The translations under genes and the position numbers were made by a program. Positions 21,950 through 33,544 of a DNA stretch of 64,000 nucleotides are shown piece after piece; position 1 is the stretch's first letter, and each line of letters starts with the position of its first letter. Under the pieces are notes generated by a model, which saw nothing but the letters and a program-made list of their open reading frames with translations, did no database searches and was not told the DNA's origin. The stretch spans positions 144,310 to 208,309 of the forward strand of contig JAKJXP020000090.1 in assembly GCA_022225965.2 (NCBI GenBank), written 5' to 3'. This stretch comes from Diatrype stigma. Lineage: Eukaryota; Ascomycota; Sordariomycetes; Xylariales; Diatrypaceae.

Positions 21950-23052
21950 ATGTCGCCACCAAAACCAGAAGAGCGTCGCAGACGCTACCACAAGAGATCG
22001 CGCAACGGCTGCATAGACTGCAAGAGGAAGCACATCCGCTGCGATGAGAAAAAGCCACTTTGGTATGTCGTCCTCGTTTGGTCAACCCCTGCCCCCCCCC
22101 CCCCCCTCCTCTCCTTACGGCCTAGGCCCTTCACGTCTAGCCGCCTCCGGGCTGACGGCCTACCCGCCCTCGCGTCACGGCTTCCGATCGAAGGAGGGTC
22201 GGGCGGAGGGAGAGATCCCGCTGTTGCAGAATAGAAGGGACACTTAGCTTACCACATGCGGGAGGAAAATTTACAGCACGAACTGTCTCATCAAGGGCGA
22301 CTCCTGCGGCTACGCCGACATCAAAGAGGTCTCGCCCCAGCCGTCGTCCGTCAAACTCGAGGACGACGAGTACTGGGACTCGGGGGACGGCGCCGCGCCG
22401 CTACAGGGCATGTCCTCGAGCCACCTCCTCGTCGGAGGACACCAGCCTCATGTTCAGCAGGGCGGCAGCCCTCACGCCGGTTACGGCTTCGACAGCTGTA
22501 GGTTCCCCCCCCCCCCTTCCGCCCCTCACTCGCCCCTTCTATAAAAGCTAGCCTGCTCTTCCAATCACACACACACACACACACAAAAATTGGCATCGAC
22601 ACCAATGCAAGGCACTTTCCCACCCTATCCACGCACTCACTCGCTCACCCACCCACTCACCCGCCAGTGGGTCTGCTTGACTAACGCCTCTCTCTCCCGC
22701 AGACGGCCACGGAGACGCAGGCGCTCATCACATGGCAGACGACCCGCTCTCGCGGCAGGGGTACTACTGGGGCCAGACCCTGGCGCCACCACCAGACATA
22801 CCGACGACTGCCGCCATGGGGGGCTACACGATCGGATCGCAGCACCAGCAGCAGCCGCCGCAGCAGCAGCTGTACAGCTGGAGCGATCCGACCGCCGGCG
22901 GCCAGGCTGCTGCTTCGTACTGGGACCCGAGCCAGCAGGGTTCGCCAGCGCCGGCGGCCGATCACCACCACGGGAGCGGGAGCGGGAGGCACCATGGGAG
23001 CAGCAGTAAACACTCGAGTCGGAGGGACGGCAGTGGGAGGAGCCGTCGCTGA
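21950..23052 (+). CDS. Small Zn(II)2Cys6 binuclear cluster transcription factor
   Basis: Fungal-specific DNA-binding protein of 227 residues from exons 21950-22062, 22277-22497 and 22703-23052. The Zn2Cys6 cluster lies at residues 21-48: C21-ID-C24-KRKHIR-C31-DEKKPL-C38-TN-C41-LIKGDS-C48, preceded by basic RRRRYHKRSRNG. Intron 1 falls inside the codon of the fourth cysteine, a strong internal check on the splice model. After the cluster come an acidic segment (VKLEDDEYWDSGDG) and a Gln/Pro/Ser/His-rich tail with no fungal_trans domain, so it is much shorter than typical regulators. The RYHKRSRNGC start resembles UPC2-like proteins, but the resemblance is limited to the zinc cluster. Both introns are long (214 and 205 nt) and carry C runs; intron 2 also has a CA repeat. 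Targets are unknown; it stands alone between two large gaps. Confidence 0.85.
22086..22105. repeat. Poly-C tract in intron 1 of the Zn2Cys6 gene
   Basis: A long run of C interrupted only at its end. Similar C runs occur in introns at 8328-8344 and 22505-22516, and in spacer DNA near 17997. Confidence 0.75.
22567..22584. repeat. (CA)n microsatellite in intron 2 of the Zn2Cys6 gene
   Basis: About nine CA units followed by AAAA, inside the 205-nt intron. Confidence 0.85.
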
Positions 23053-26000
23053 TTGATAAAGGAGAGGGGGGGAGTGAACGGGTTGGTTGGTTTGCCTCTA
23101 GACTAGACTGGAACCAGAGCGATCTCTTGTTTTGGGGGGCCTTTTTATTTCTTCTTGTTATTACTTCTTTCTTCGACTTATCTTCTTCTTTTTTCTCTTC
23201 TTTCTTTTGTTCTTTCATTCTCACCCTCTTGTTTCATAGATCACCACGGACGGATAGTAGTAAAGGCGGACGGGCGGACGGGCGGACGGACGGACGGACG
23301 GGCGCACTTGGCGTGGGCTGGTACTTACCCGAGTTCGGGCCGGCTGGCAGGCTGGAACGGAAACCTCTGGCGGGCTGCATTGCACATACCTCTGTTATAT
23401 ATAGACCCGGACGCAAGCACGACACGGCACGCATTGGATGAGGGGGAATATATAGGTATACCTAGGGATAGTCCATATGACGACAGGTAATAATGAAGGC
23501 GTGCTTTTCATCCGGTCTCGTGGTTAGATATCCCGTGAGAACCTAGATTTCTAGAGAAGCCCGGAATGTTGGGATGGACGGACGTTGACTACGCATGAGG
23601 CTCTTCGATATCGAGATCCAGCCTAGAACACTCTGGGAAACTCTGTTTTGCATATTGTACACTGTCATTACGGCACAGGCCGATCGATCTATAGTGCTTG
23701 TCTCCTGCTGTGCCTCCCTTAGGTTTTCAGGGTATGGATCATGGTTGGATGCCCCCGACCCGACTGGAGTGGACCGTCAATGGACAGGTGCTAAACTAAA
23801 TCGTTCGGCCGGGTCGGCCCGCCCTATTCGTCAAAAGTGAGGCCGGTAGGTACTTCCGGGTTGCTACTACCCACATCTGCCACATGTAGGTAGGTAGTAT
23901 AGTGGGCCTTGGCCCCCAGGGCTTCTTTTCTTTTTTCAAAAATCTAGGAGGTAAGTAGGTACATACATGCAATTCCCGAATCAATTCCCGAATGAAGTGT
24001 ACTGATTTGACGAGATAAGCATGCATGCCTCTGGATGGATTAAAGACTCGGGCAATTTGGTCTGTAAATGTCTGCCTAAGGTAACTGCCTGTATATAGGT
24101 AATTCGGCAGGTATTCGCTAGGCAACAGAACCTGGCAGATTAGCAGACAATGGGGAGAATCTGAGGCCTATGGTTATCACCCTAATTTGCCCACTTGTTA
24201 TGGACCAAGGCATTGTAAGTCCTGGTAACTGCCAGGTACATAGGTACCTGCCTACGTGCCTCATTGCTGCAGGTGTAGTGCCGGCATTATACCATCTAAG
24301 ATAACACCACTTATAGGTAGCTGGATATTATTTTCCATTGTATAATACTAGGCATATCTAGCAAAGAGACTAAAATAAATGAAAACTTGAGAATCGTCCG
24401 CCGCATACATAGTAAAGACATGCATACCCGGCTAATAAATAACTTCCCTTAAACTTGGAAAGAGGTATGTTCGTTAATACGTTACCTAGTCGTGGATGCT
24501 GATGGAATGATAGTCATTTCTATGTCAAAACAATATCGAAACACCTTGTTCGGTAGCATCTAGGCAGGTATTACAAGGAAGTCATGCTAGGTATTTATGT
24601 AGCCATTTACTTAATGTTTGCTCTACATGTGATGATAGGTAGATAATCTCCTATAACATCCAAAGCACAAGGCAACTGTTTAGGTAGTTATCTAGGTGGA
24701 ATTGAGCATCAATACTTATTCCTTGCTAGATGCTTCTACGTCTCGTCTTGTATATCTAGTACTTCATGACTACTAAATATATGCATCCTAGATATTGTAA
24801 AGCAACTAATGTGTTGTATATTCTCCACAGAGCACATCCAGCAGAAAAACCACGCCAATATCAACCTCAAGATGGGGTTGCAGTTCAAGATATCTTGATA
24901 TGGTAGGACAAGGAGATGGCCTCTGGCTGACCCGCTAGCTTCACCGAAAATATGGAATGGGATATCAACTCCAGGAGTAGGTATCCCACATGGTGTTGGT
25001 CATGTCATAGAGCTATCACACAGTTCTCTTGCAGCGTCTTGGTTGAAGAAAGCCACTGGTGCCTGAGTACTTCCAGCCACACCCATAGAAGCAGATATCT
25101 GTCTGGGCTAGATAGATGGCTCTGGCCAAGGAGAGGTATGTGGTGTCAAAGTGGGCTTATTCCAGGCCGCTGTTGACTTAGACGAAGACAATAGGTCTTG
25201 TAAGGAGTTGGGTACTCCCCTTAACTGCCGCTATGTTCCAAGGTTGTTGGTACAGCTTGGGCAATATCTCAAGAAAAGGCAGTTACAACACAACTTTTAT
25301 TGGGACTAAGGTCACTTTTAGGACATGCAGGTTCCATCATTTGGGCAGTTGCGGCAGGTGCGAGCAGTAATTACCTAATACCTTGAGGTCTCTTCCCATT
25401 GTCTACCTACCTACGTAAGTACCTACATACTACCTACATGTAGGTAGGTACCTGGTAGTAGATAATCTATCTCTACGCATCGAGGTCAAAGCTGTCACGG
25501 TTATCTTCCTCCCCTCAAACTTCACCCAGCGTTTTCCCACCTCGCAGTGATAATCGCCTTTTGGATTGTCCCTTATTGTTCCTTTTTGGAATTGGCTGCA
25601 CATTGGCCGTGCAGAGATTTTACAGAATTATCCTCCCATTGTTTCTACTTAGGGAACTTCAGCGAACCCCAACACCACAGAACCACCCAAAGTCAGCCAA
25701 GGACATCGTGGGCCAGCCTCTTGACCCCCTCCCATCATTCAGTAGGTCTTCTGGAACGGCCGATTACCATCCACCTTGCCATCAGCAACTGAGATACATC
25801 TTGTGTAATACCCGTCTTCCAAGCCATCTTCTTTTCAAATCAATTGATTGCCTCCCAAAGACGTCAAGGACCAAGCGGGTGCCCGGCATTGATAACCAGA
25901 CTGGATATACATTGGCCTGTACCATTTGACTTCTTCCACCTCTACTTTCTGTTATCTTCCTACCCTTGTCTCCATCGGGTCTCCGGCACCAACAATCCTT

Positions 26001-26132
26001 CAATTTTGTCTCAAGCTTGACATCTTCGTTCGAGTTACGCAACAAGCCAGCATACTGAACCTAGGCAGACCTTCAATCTGTCAACTGATAACATTGATCT
26101 GAACATCATCGAGTCGCGTCCATTCAGCCAAA
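23053..26132. other. Long gene-poor region
   Basis: Three kilobases without a supportable gene. Features: T-rich 3' flank of the Zn2Cys6 gene (23130-23235), a GGACG/GGAC tandem tract (23265-23304), scattered TAGGTA motifs (23884-24262 and 25403-25452), and an AT-rich middle part (about 24300-24800) with little coding character. From about 25500 it becomes pyrimidine-rich and CA-rich, consistent with the 5' region of the next gene. Confidence 0.5.
23265..23304. repeat. GGACG/GGAC tandem repeat
   Basis: GCGGACGGGCGGACGGGCGG followed by GGAC units; an imperfect tandem array 210 bp after the Zn2Cys6 stop codon. Confidence 0.8.
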
Positions 26133-28142
26133 ATGGCAGCCATCTCTACCTCTAGGGCTGCCTTTAAGGCAAAATCACTCGGCCTGCGAGTCAATACCAA
26201 CCTACCACCCACCGATTTCCAGTCCGCTTCTCCATCTGACGAGAAATCTTCCCACAAGAACGAGATTTTCGCTCAGCTGGCTACAGCCCCGCCTCAGAAG
26301 GTACGCTTCAGCGCTGAGGTCGACACTATCAACCCTGGGAAGTTGGTGAACTCGACACCGAAGACAAGCGGGGCTCTGCTGAGTACGGACTGGAGAAAGG
26401 ACTGCCGCCAACAAGGCCCTCCCCCTACTGCACCGGCCAAGAAGGTCCTGTTCTCGAACGAGGAGATCAAGCCCAAGAAGCCCAAGATCGACACTTCGGC
26501 AGACACCAACTATGGCCTACGACGGTACCGAGATACGCCTGTAAACCCAGACTTCATCCACTCCGCCCCAGCAACTAAGTCGGAATTTGACATTATCCGC
26601 GACGATGACAGCGACGACGATGGTTACGACATCGATGAAGATGAAGATGATGACCATCTCTTTTTCCAGCCCCCTCAGAATCAGACTGCCGGATTCAAGC
26701 AAACCAGCCAGAACAACTTGGTCCAGCTCAAGCAGATCATCTCTCTTCCTAAGGGGACTGAGTCTACTACGACTCCCGATAGCGGCTCTACGCCCATGAG
26801 CCCTTACTTTATGATCAGCCCTGTGTACGACACCAATGGCTTCAAGTTCGAATTCCCCGTTGCTCAAATCCAAGCGGTAAAGAATGGAAAGAGGTTTCAG
26901 ACCAGACCATGGGATGACTTGGACTCGGCTGTCAAGCAGAAATTGTCAGAACTAGAAGTTCCTCGTACTGCTGGCTTGCCAGTTGAGGCCATGAGACGAG
27001 AGTACAAGCAACGACAGGCAGAGGCGGAGGCTGAACAGCAGAAAGCCAACGAGACAATCCGATTCAATGCGCTTATTGAGAAACTCCAACAAAAACACCG
27101 AAAAGCGACTGCTGATACTGGTAACACTCGCCGTCCATCCATCATCGACATCAAACCCCCATTCTGGACCAAAGAGGCCGAGAAGAAAGAAGAACACACG
27201 GATGAGGCAGGTCAGAAGAGTGTTGAGCAGCGTAGACCTTCCCAGGACTCTGCCATTAGTGGTTTCTCAGACGATGGTGACAAGAAGCTAAGCATCCTGA
27301 ATCCAAACGCACCCGAATTCAGCATTTCACCCGTGGAAGATTCCCCCAAAACCACCGTCATCGTTTCGGTGGAGCAGTTCAAGGATATGTGTGCCCGTCT
27401 CAAGAGAATTGAGGCAGAATTGGCAATGGAGAAGTTGCAACGAACCGACCCCTTCTCCGCCTCGGAGCCTAACCCATCGTCTGGCGACTTTACCCTGGGA
27501 GCCTTAAACCCCAACATGGATCTTTCTAGCATGGTTCAACCACTGCCAATCACCAGCCACGCACCGCCACAGGACCAGGCCTCGCAACCGCCGCTTCCTC
27601 AGCACGTTGAGAAGTACCTGGAGCGGTACCCTAATGGCCATGTTCCGTTGGGCAATGCTTACTACTTCACGGGGCCCCAGATCAACGGCACTGAGACCGT
27701 GCCTCAACCGCCTCCCCCCGTTGCATTGCAGGCCCAGCAGAATGGAGTAGGCATCCAAAGACGTGATGTGGGGATTCCGAATTACATGCCACCGGCCACT
27801 TCTCAACAGACGCCTATCTATGTCCACGACACCTTAGCAGCCGGCCCTCCCATGCAGCTGGGGAACCCTGCCATTTACCCTGGTGGTCCTAGCAGCTTCG
27901 CCAGCGGCCCTCCGCCGCAAGTCCCTCACATGGGCATGCCGGTCTCGGCCTACCCTATAGGACCTAAGCCCGTTCGCAAGCCTAAGGGCCCGTTCCGTGA
28001 AGGTGATCTTCGACAGTCCATGCATCAACAGCAATACGAGGCGTACCTTAAGTGGAAGCGTTCTACCAACGTTGATTACGCGAAGGCGTGCAAAACCCGG
28101 CAGGCGAGACGCGCAGAACGGAATAAACCTCAACAGGTTTAG
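26133..28142 (+). CDS. Large disordered protein of unknown function
   Basis: Single-exon gene of 669 residues with good start context (CCAAAATGGC). No family was recognised. Visible parts: a Ser/Pro/Lys-rich N-terminus; a strongly acidic segment (IRDDDSDDDGYDIDEDEDDD) near residue 155; a charged helical stretch (MRREYKQRQAEAEAEQQKAN) near 290; a probable coiled coil, MCARLKRIEAELAMEKLQ, near 418; Pro/Gln/Gly-rich low complexity from about 450 to 620; and a basic C-terminal block containing EAYLKWKRSTNVDYAKAC and RQARRAERNK. The length, ATG context and steady codon use over 2 kb make it a real gene. The ordered C-terminal block may be the conserved core. The acidic and basic blocks would suit a nuclear protein, but this is only inference. 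Confidence 0.8.
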   Translation: MAAISTSRAAFKAKSLGLRVNTNLPPTDFQSASPSDEKSSHKNEIFAQLATAPPQKVRFSAEVDTINPGKLVNSTPKTSGALLSTDWRKDCRQQGPPPTAPAKKVLFSNEEIKPKKPKIDTSADTNYGLRRYRDTPVNPDFIHSAPATKSEFDIIRDDDSDDDGYDIDEDEDDDHLFFQPPQNQTAGFKQTSQNNLVQLKQIISLPKGTESTTTPDSGSTPMSPYFMISPVYDTNGFKFEFPVAQIQAVKNGKRFQTRPWDDLDSAVKQKLSELEVPRTAGLPVEAMRREYKQRQAEAEAEQQKANETIRFNALIEKLQQKHRKATADTGNTRRPSIIDIKPPFWTKEAEKKEEHTDEAGQKSVEQRRPSQDSAISGFSDDGDKKLSILNPNAPEFSISPVEDSPKTTVIVSVEQFKDMCARLKRIEAELAMEKLQRTDPFSASEPNPSSGDFTLGALNPNMDLSSMVQPLPITSHAPPQDQASQPPLPQHVEKYLERYPNGHVPLGNAYYFTGPQINGTETVPQPPPPVALQAQQNGVGIQRRDVGIPNYMPPATSQQTPIYVHDTLAAGPPMQLGNPAIYPGGPSSFASGPPPQVPHMGMPVSAYPIGPKPVRKPKGPFREGDLRQSMHQQQYEAYLKWKRSTNVDYAKACKTRQARRAERNKPQQV

Positions 28143-29618
28143 GATGGTAGATGACAACATCGACTGGGAGTCATTTTCTGAGCAAACCATTTGGGGTATT
28201 CTTGTCCATGCGCTTGTATCCGGGACCAAATGTGTTCAAGAAAAGGAACGAACGCCAGCTGTCCCCCAGATCCGCGATATGTTGTTTCTCCATTACCATG
28301 ATGTCCAAACTCCTCGAGCTCTTTATAGTCGATATAACATGCCCCATCCCAGCTCCCACCAAAGGATCGTCTTTCACCATTCACCATGTTGCGCAGAAGC
28401 TTCTAGCGGTTTCAAGACTCGTGTCGTTAGCTGATGGACAGGTGGTATAAAGGTGGATGGCTGGAATGTTGGTCACGAGGATCATGATTTGGCACTGCTC
28501 CGAGCCGCGGAACAGAGCAGACATTGCTGTATCATTTTTTGCTTTGCTTGGATCAAACATGAAGCATTTACCCATATCTTATGAGCCCCGAGATACCTCT
28601 TATTGAGAAACCATCTTGACCGGCTTCGACCGCAGTCGATCTCGCACCTTTTGGTCATTCTGCCTGGACCTCCTCCATTCTGGAAGCGCCTGCGAAGCCA
28701 AGTTAGGGAAGGGGCTGCAGGATTTGGTATGATTTCCAAAGGAGTTTCCATGGTCCTTGGCCACTGGATACCTTTCAGCAGCGGGCTGCTACGTCTCATA
28801 GCCAGCATATGATAGACTCAACAGCATAATTTGATTGATTCCACCTACGTGGTTACCTAACCGTGCATCTGTCGTGATCTGTAGAAGGCACCCAAAGTAA
28901 TACTTACCATGTAATACTTACCATGTAGGCCAGGCCAATGCTGAAGAGTTAAAGGTTAAGATAGTTTCAGCACGTTGTGGCACGGTTCATCCGGCGCTGC
29001 AGCATGCACTGCATCTCAGCCAGTCGCCAGTCGCCAGTCAGCCCTGGGTGACCCGCAGGTGACCCACAGTTCAAGTTGATTGAGGTTACCTTACAGTGCC
29101 TACCCTGTAGGTAGTTGGGTTGTATGTAGGTACGGACGGAGTGGAGTACCTTGGCTTCGATTTGCCTCGACTTCGAATTGCCTTGGCTTGCATTGATAGC
29201 GCGCCGACTTTCACCCTCAGACCTGCTGGGCCCAGACGTGCCTTCACCATTCACAGTTTACAATCCACAATCCACAGCGACCTCCTTCATGACACAAGAG
29301 AAAGGCTAAGCCGCATACCTCCCTACGCACCTACTCTGAATTGCCTTTTCTACGGGGAAGGGGTCGTCCACTCGTTGTGTATATGCAGCGGCAGCGAAGC
29401 GACTGGAAGTTGCACTATTGGGGGAAGGTGGCTTCATTCCTAACTAAAGACCACAATATGACCTGACGCGCCGCTCTCGGCGTCCCTCAGTCAGAACAGA
29501 TTCTCAAGCCATTATAGAACATGATATAAAAACCAACAGTCTTTTAGTATCGTGATACCGAGGCTTTCCGAGGTTTTCTCAACTATCCAGTCTACCTAGT
29601 GAAAAGCAGCAGCAGACC
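28143..29618. other. Intergenic region with a possible small minus-strand gene remnant
   Basis: No confident gene. On the minus strand, 28575-28171 reads as two consecutive in-frame segments separated by a single TGA (28381-28383), with protein-like composition and a good start context. This may be a small unspliced gene with an unrecognised intron, or a decayed gene. From 28830 to 29618 lie TAGGTA motifs and the MED1 promoter. Confidence 0.4.
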
Positions 29619-31892
29619 ATGTCCACCCCGATGCGCCACGGGCCCTCCCAGCAGGGCAGGACGCCCTCCCAATATCCCGGCACGGCTCCCACCCCGCAGA
29701 CCCAAGCCGCCTTCTCGCCGCATGGCCCGCGATCGTCGCCCCAGCAGTTTAAGAAATCCCCGGCAGCTAAGAACTCGCCCGCATTGGCCTCTTCCGCGCC
29801 CACCGTGGGCCACCCCGCGAACCAGCCCGTGAACTTCGACAGCCCCACCGCCGCAGCCGCCCTAGGAGCCTTAGGGATCAATGATCTGGGGCTCGATTCC
29901 CTCAGCATGGGAGGCCTGGTGGGTGGTACGGGACGCGCAGACGAGGACGACCGCAGGAGGAGGATGGACGAGGTCATGAAGATCCTGTCGGTGAGTTGGG
30001 CCATACGATGCAATACGATGCGATACGATACGACACGATACGATACGATACGCATATGATGTCGTAGACAATAAGCTCCGGCTAACTTGGTGGTGGTGTA
30101 GGATGCTAATAGCGCGCGTGTCAGCAACGACTCACTCGAGCGGCTGGCTAAGCAATTAGGCCTCGATAATATCTGGGAAGAAAATATTGATGGCGACAAG
30201 GACTCCAAGTTGCTGATCATGGCAGGATCCAACATGTCCGTAGAGATTAAGATCACGAACCATATTGTCAGCCAAACAGATTTGGCCTTTATCGAGTCTA
30301 TACCAATCGTCGACAAGCACATTGGCAAGGCCAACGAGATTCTGAAGAAGGATCTTTCCCTCGCCCCTAACCAGAGCCCCCTGACGAAATATCTAACCGA
30401 GTTCAAGGCAAATCTGAAGCGCCTGGCTACTCTAGATAAGCTCAGCGTCAGCCCTGGGCTGAACTGTCATGAAGCCGTCGCGGGAATATATGAGAGCCTG
30501 GAACATGTGCATAGATGGGATGTAGACAAGCTGCGTGAGGACCCGTCCTTCAGCGGGAAGCCCGAGGAGAAGCTGAAGGTATACGCTCTCTGTACCCGCC
30601 ACGGATATCCTCAGATGCACACTCGAGGCCAAATCGGCTTGAGCCTCGACTACTGGAAAGAGTCGAGGAAGCTGCCGTCTACAACGGTGGATACCGACGA
30701 CGATAGGAAGACGTGGGCGATCAAGATCAGCTGCGCACCTCTTAATAGCATAGACTACACGCCTTTAAATAACATGGCCTATACACCAGTCCGAGTCTCG
30801 GAAAGGTGGATCGGTCCTAATATCGAGAAGGCCAATCTCACCAACGAGGAGATGATTTCTACCACAGGCCCCGTCTTGGACTGGCTCGAGCCAAACAACA
30901 TCATTTTGCCACCGTCAGAAGAGGCCAAGGTTGAGGATGCGCTCGACCCCGGTAATTCTATGTCCGGTCCAAAGACTCCCGAGGTCCTATTCTTAGCGAC
31001 TTTCGACCCCCCTATTATTGTTACACAAGCGGTCGCAATGGATATCTACAAGCTTTGCGCCACGGAACCACACATGTCGAACGCTACTTTCGATGTATTG
31101 TTGTTTCCCATCCCCGAGGGGAGCGCCTATGACCCGAGCGAGCCTCGTATGGTTGAGCATACCCGCACGCTAGCCACCTTCCCGAGGGTCATGGAAGGCC
31201 AGATCGAGCCCGACCTGAAAACCCACCATAGTACCCTCCACATCTACAAGCCGGTGTACGGCCAGGTGCTAAAAGAGCTGCCGTTTTCCCACCCGAAGGA
31301 ACTCGTGCAGATGCTCCCAGCGCTGCGGCAGTACGCCTTCTTATCCACCCTCTTGTACAACAGCTTCAAGCGGAACCCCGCCACCACCAACCCCAGCGCG
31401 GCAGCAGCGGTCCAGAAGCAGGACAGCGAAGCCCAGAAGCAGCAGCAGCAGAAGCAGCCCGCGGCGAGCACGGTGGAGGACGAGTTCTCCCAGTTCATGT
31501 CCAGTGGGAAATCTAACGGATCCGCGCGGAAACCCAGCACCACCAACCCGAGTGCCGCGGGTGCTGCCCGCCCTTCCGAGGGAACGGCCGTCGATATCAC
31601 GCTCACCATGCACCCCACGACGCGCCTGCAGATTGTCTTCCCGTTCCGGTCTAAGACGGCTAACATCCACGTCGAGATCCAACCGGGCGGCCGTGTCCAC
31701 ATCGTTTCGCATAACATCTTTGCTGCTGATGACGGCGCTGCGGGCGCGAGTCACGGTTTTGGTGCAGGTCATGGCAATGATGGTGCTGGTGATAAGCATC
31801 GGTATTATGCGGCCGCTCAGTGGGCCAGCATCCTGGAGACGACGGAGGACATCGACCAATGGATCGAGTATATCAAGGCCAAGCTGGAGTGA
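29619..31892 (+). CDS. MED1: Mediator of RNA polymerase II transcription subunit 1
   Basis: Component of the Mediator middle module, which links DNA-bound activators to RNA polymerase II. Exons are 29619-29990 and 30102-31892, joined in phase 0, giving 720 residues. The N-terminal 85 residues are Pro/Ser/Gln-rich and followed by PTAAAALGALGINDLGLDSL. The conserved Med1 core starts with MDEVMKILS-DANSARVSNDSLERLAKQLGL and continues through ENIDGDKDSKLLIMAGSNMS, FIESIPIVDKHI, LKRLATLDKLSVSPGLNCHE and LVQMLPALRQYAFLSTLLYN. A Gln/Ala-rich insertion (near 405-440) and a Gly/His-rich insertion precede the C-terminal WASILETTEDIDQWIEYIKAKLE. The 111-nt intron is filled with ATACG-type pentamer repeats (30001-30052). 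The start is fixed by the conserved N-terminal leader of fungal MED1. Confidence 0.9.
30001..30052. repeat. ATACG-type pentanucleotide repeat in the MED1 intron
   Basis: About ten units of CGATA/CAATA/CGACA form nearly half of the 111-nt intron. Confidence 0.85.
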
Positions 31893-33544
31893 AAGTGGGG
31901 AGGTGGAGGGGATTGACAATTGGGGGCGAAAAAACATGCATGGAAGGGAACAGGGGGGTGATGCGTTCGGGATTGCATACAGCGACATGGGAAAAGACGG
32001 ACAGACAGACAGACGTGCTTTGAAACACTGGATTTGATGATACCCCACGCCCCTTTTCTTACCAGTGTTCGCCACGCCTATGGGCATAAGTACTGCAGTA
32101 GAGGTAGAGCTGTTATAGGTGTGGTTCGAGATATGGATCAAGGAGCGCTCTAGGCGGAGGGTAAAGCGGGATGGGAAATGGGTGGATAGAAAAGGGAACC
32201 AACCATCTGACGTTGCGCTACCTACATGATCAGTGCTCCTCCCTTGCTTATTCATACCTCTTACGACCTCTCTTGATATCATCAGGTCATGAATTACGCT
32301 ACAGGCGGGCTGAACAAAAGAAAGCTCGCCAGCTACAATTAGCATTAAAAAAATAGAAAGCCGACGTCGAGATGACTCGGGTGCCTGACTAATTATTTAC
32401 CCGAATATATTTACCTCGGGACCTTCTGTGTTTTTACTACCTAGCACAGTAGTATGCAGGCGCGCTAATCAGGGGTGTTGAGGTTGACTATCTACCTATA
32501 CACCATCTACTGACTACCTAACCATGTGTGCCTAACCTAATAAGCCTACAAGTCGCTCGCTCGGACTCAGTAGTCCTCGTGATGGGGCAAGAATCGGCTG
32601 CCTGCCAGTGAGACGGAGTGGATCACCGAAGCGACCACGTTCCGTTCCGTCTAGACCCTCACTCTTGCCGTATTATAGTGTGATATTCCGAGTAGCCGCT
32701 CCCAGTACTGAACTAGGTGCCTAGGAGCTAATTAAGTACGATATGCTATTATAGGGCTGGGTGGTTGATGTACATAGGTAGTGATCAGACCGCCTCATTG
32801 TTACTGTTACGTTACGTTACGTTACGCTTTCGACTCTACCGTGCCCTAGCATATACAGCGGGTGTTGTACCCTACTTATATTATTATACTCTGGTGGGAA
32901 AAGCGTAGGATGATCACTGAACATAGGTACACGAAGTCTCTTTGGTCCTAGCTACCTAAATACTGCGGGCTAACAAACGGGGTGGTATATTACTACTATA
33001 TTTTCTCTCCAATCCCCGTCGCCCTGGCTCTCCCTTCTTTACCTAGCTGGGAAATTCACGTCCTGCAAATGCTCCGTGCATAGACGGGCTGGGAGGGGGG
33101 AGGCATCGACAGGGTCTATAATCGAGCTGAACAAATAAACGCATTAGGGTGGACCTCCCCCCCTGCGACTCCCTCTGCCCCTGTCCCGGTACATACGGAA
33201 TCCTCAGACACTATATATGTACGATCTTGTCTCACGTAAGGATAGGAGGATGGCGATCCCTTCATATCTATAGTAATAATACCACACATCTCATTGTACA
33301 CTATCCTACGTGCATGCATGCAAAAAGAGCAATGCATGGGAGGGTGCATGCTTGAGATATATATACAAACTTAGTGTCCTAGCGATCGATCGGATATGCC
33401 TCTTGCGTGGCCTTATTGCTCTTTCCCACCATATTGTCCCTCCCCGCAGAGCTCGAGAATGATAGAAGTGCCCGCATAGGGGTAGAGATAAAGAGATAGA
33501 CAAACAGAGAATAAAACGAGAGAGAGAGAGGGAGTGAAAGAGAG
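31893..33544. other. Intergenic region upstream of the HET-domain gene
   Basis: 1.65 kb without a supportable gene. It contains a GTTAC tandem run (32806-32825), scattered TACCTA motifs (32216-32225, 32490-32520), a GA-rich leader (33513-33544: AGAGAGAGAGAGGGAGTG) directly before the HET start codon, and AT-rich DNA around 32330-32420. Confidence 0.5.
32806..32825. repeat. (GTTAC)4 repeat
   Basis: Four tandem copies of GTTAC, spacer DNA. Confidence 0.85.

Noticed and set aside
24300..25400. Possible degenerate transposon in the AT-rich spacer
   Set aside because: No terminal repeats, no transposase or reverse-transcriptase motifs in any frame, and composition is only moderately AT-rich.
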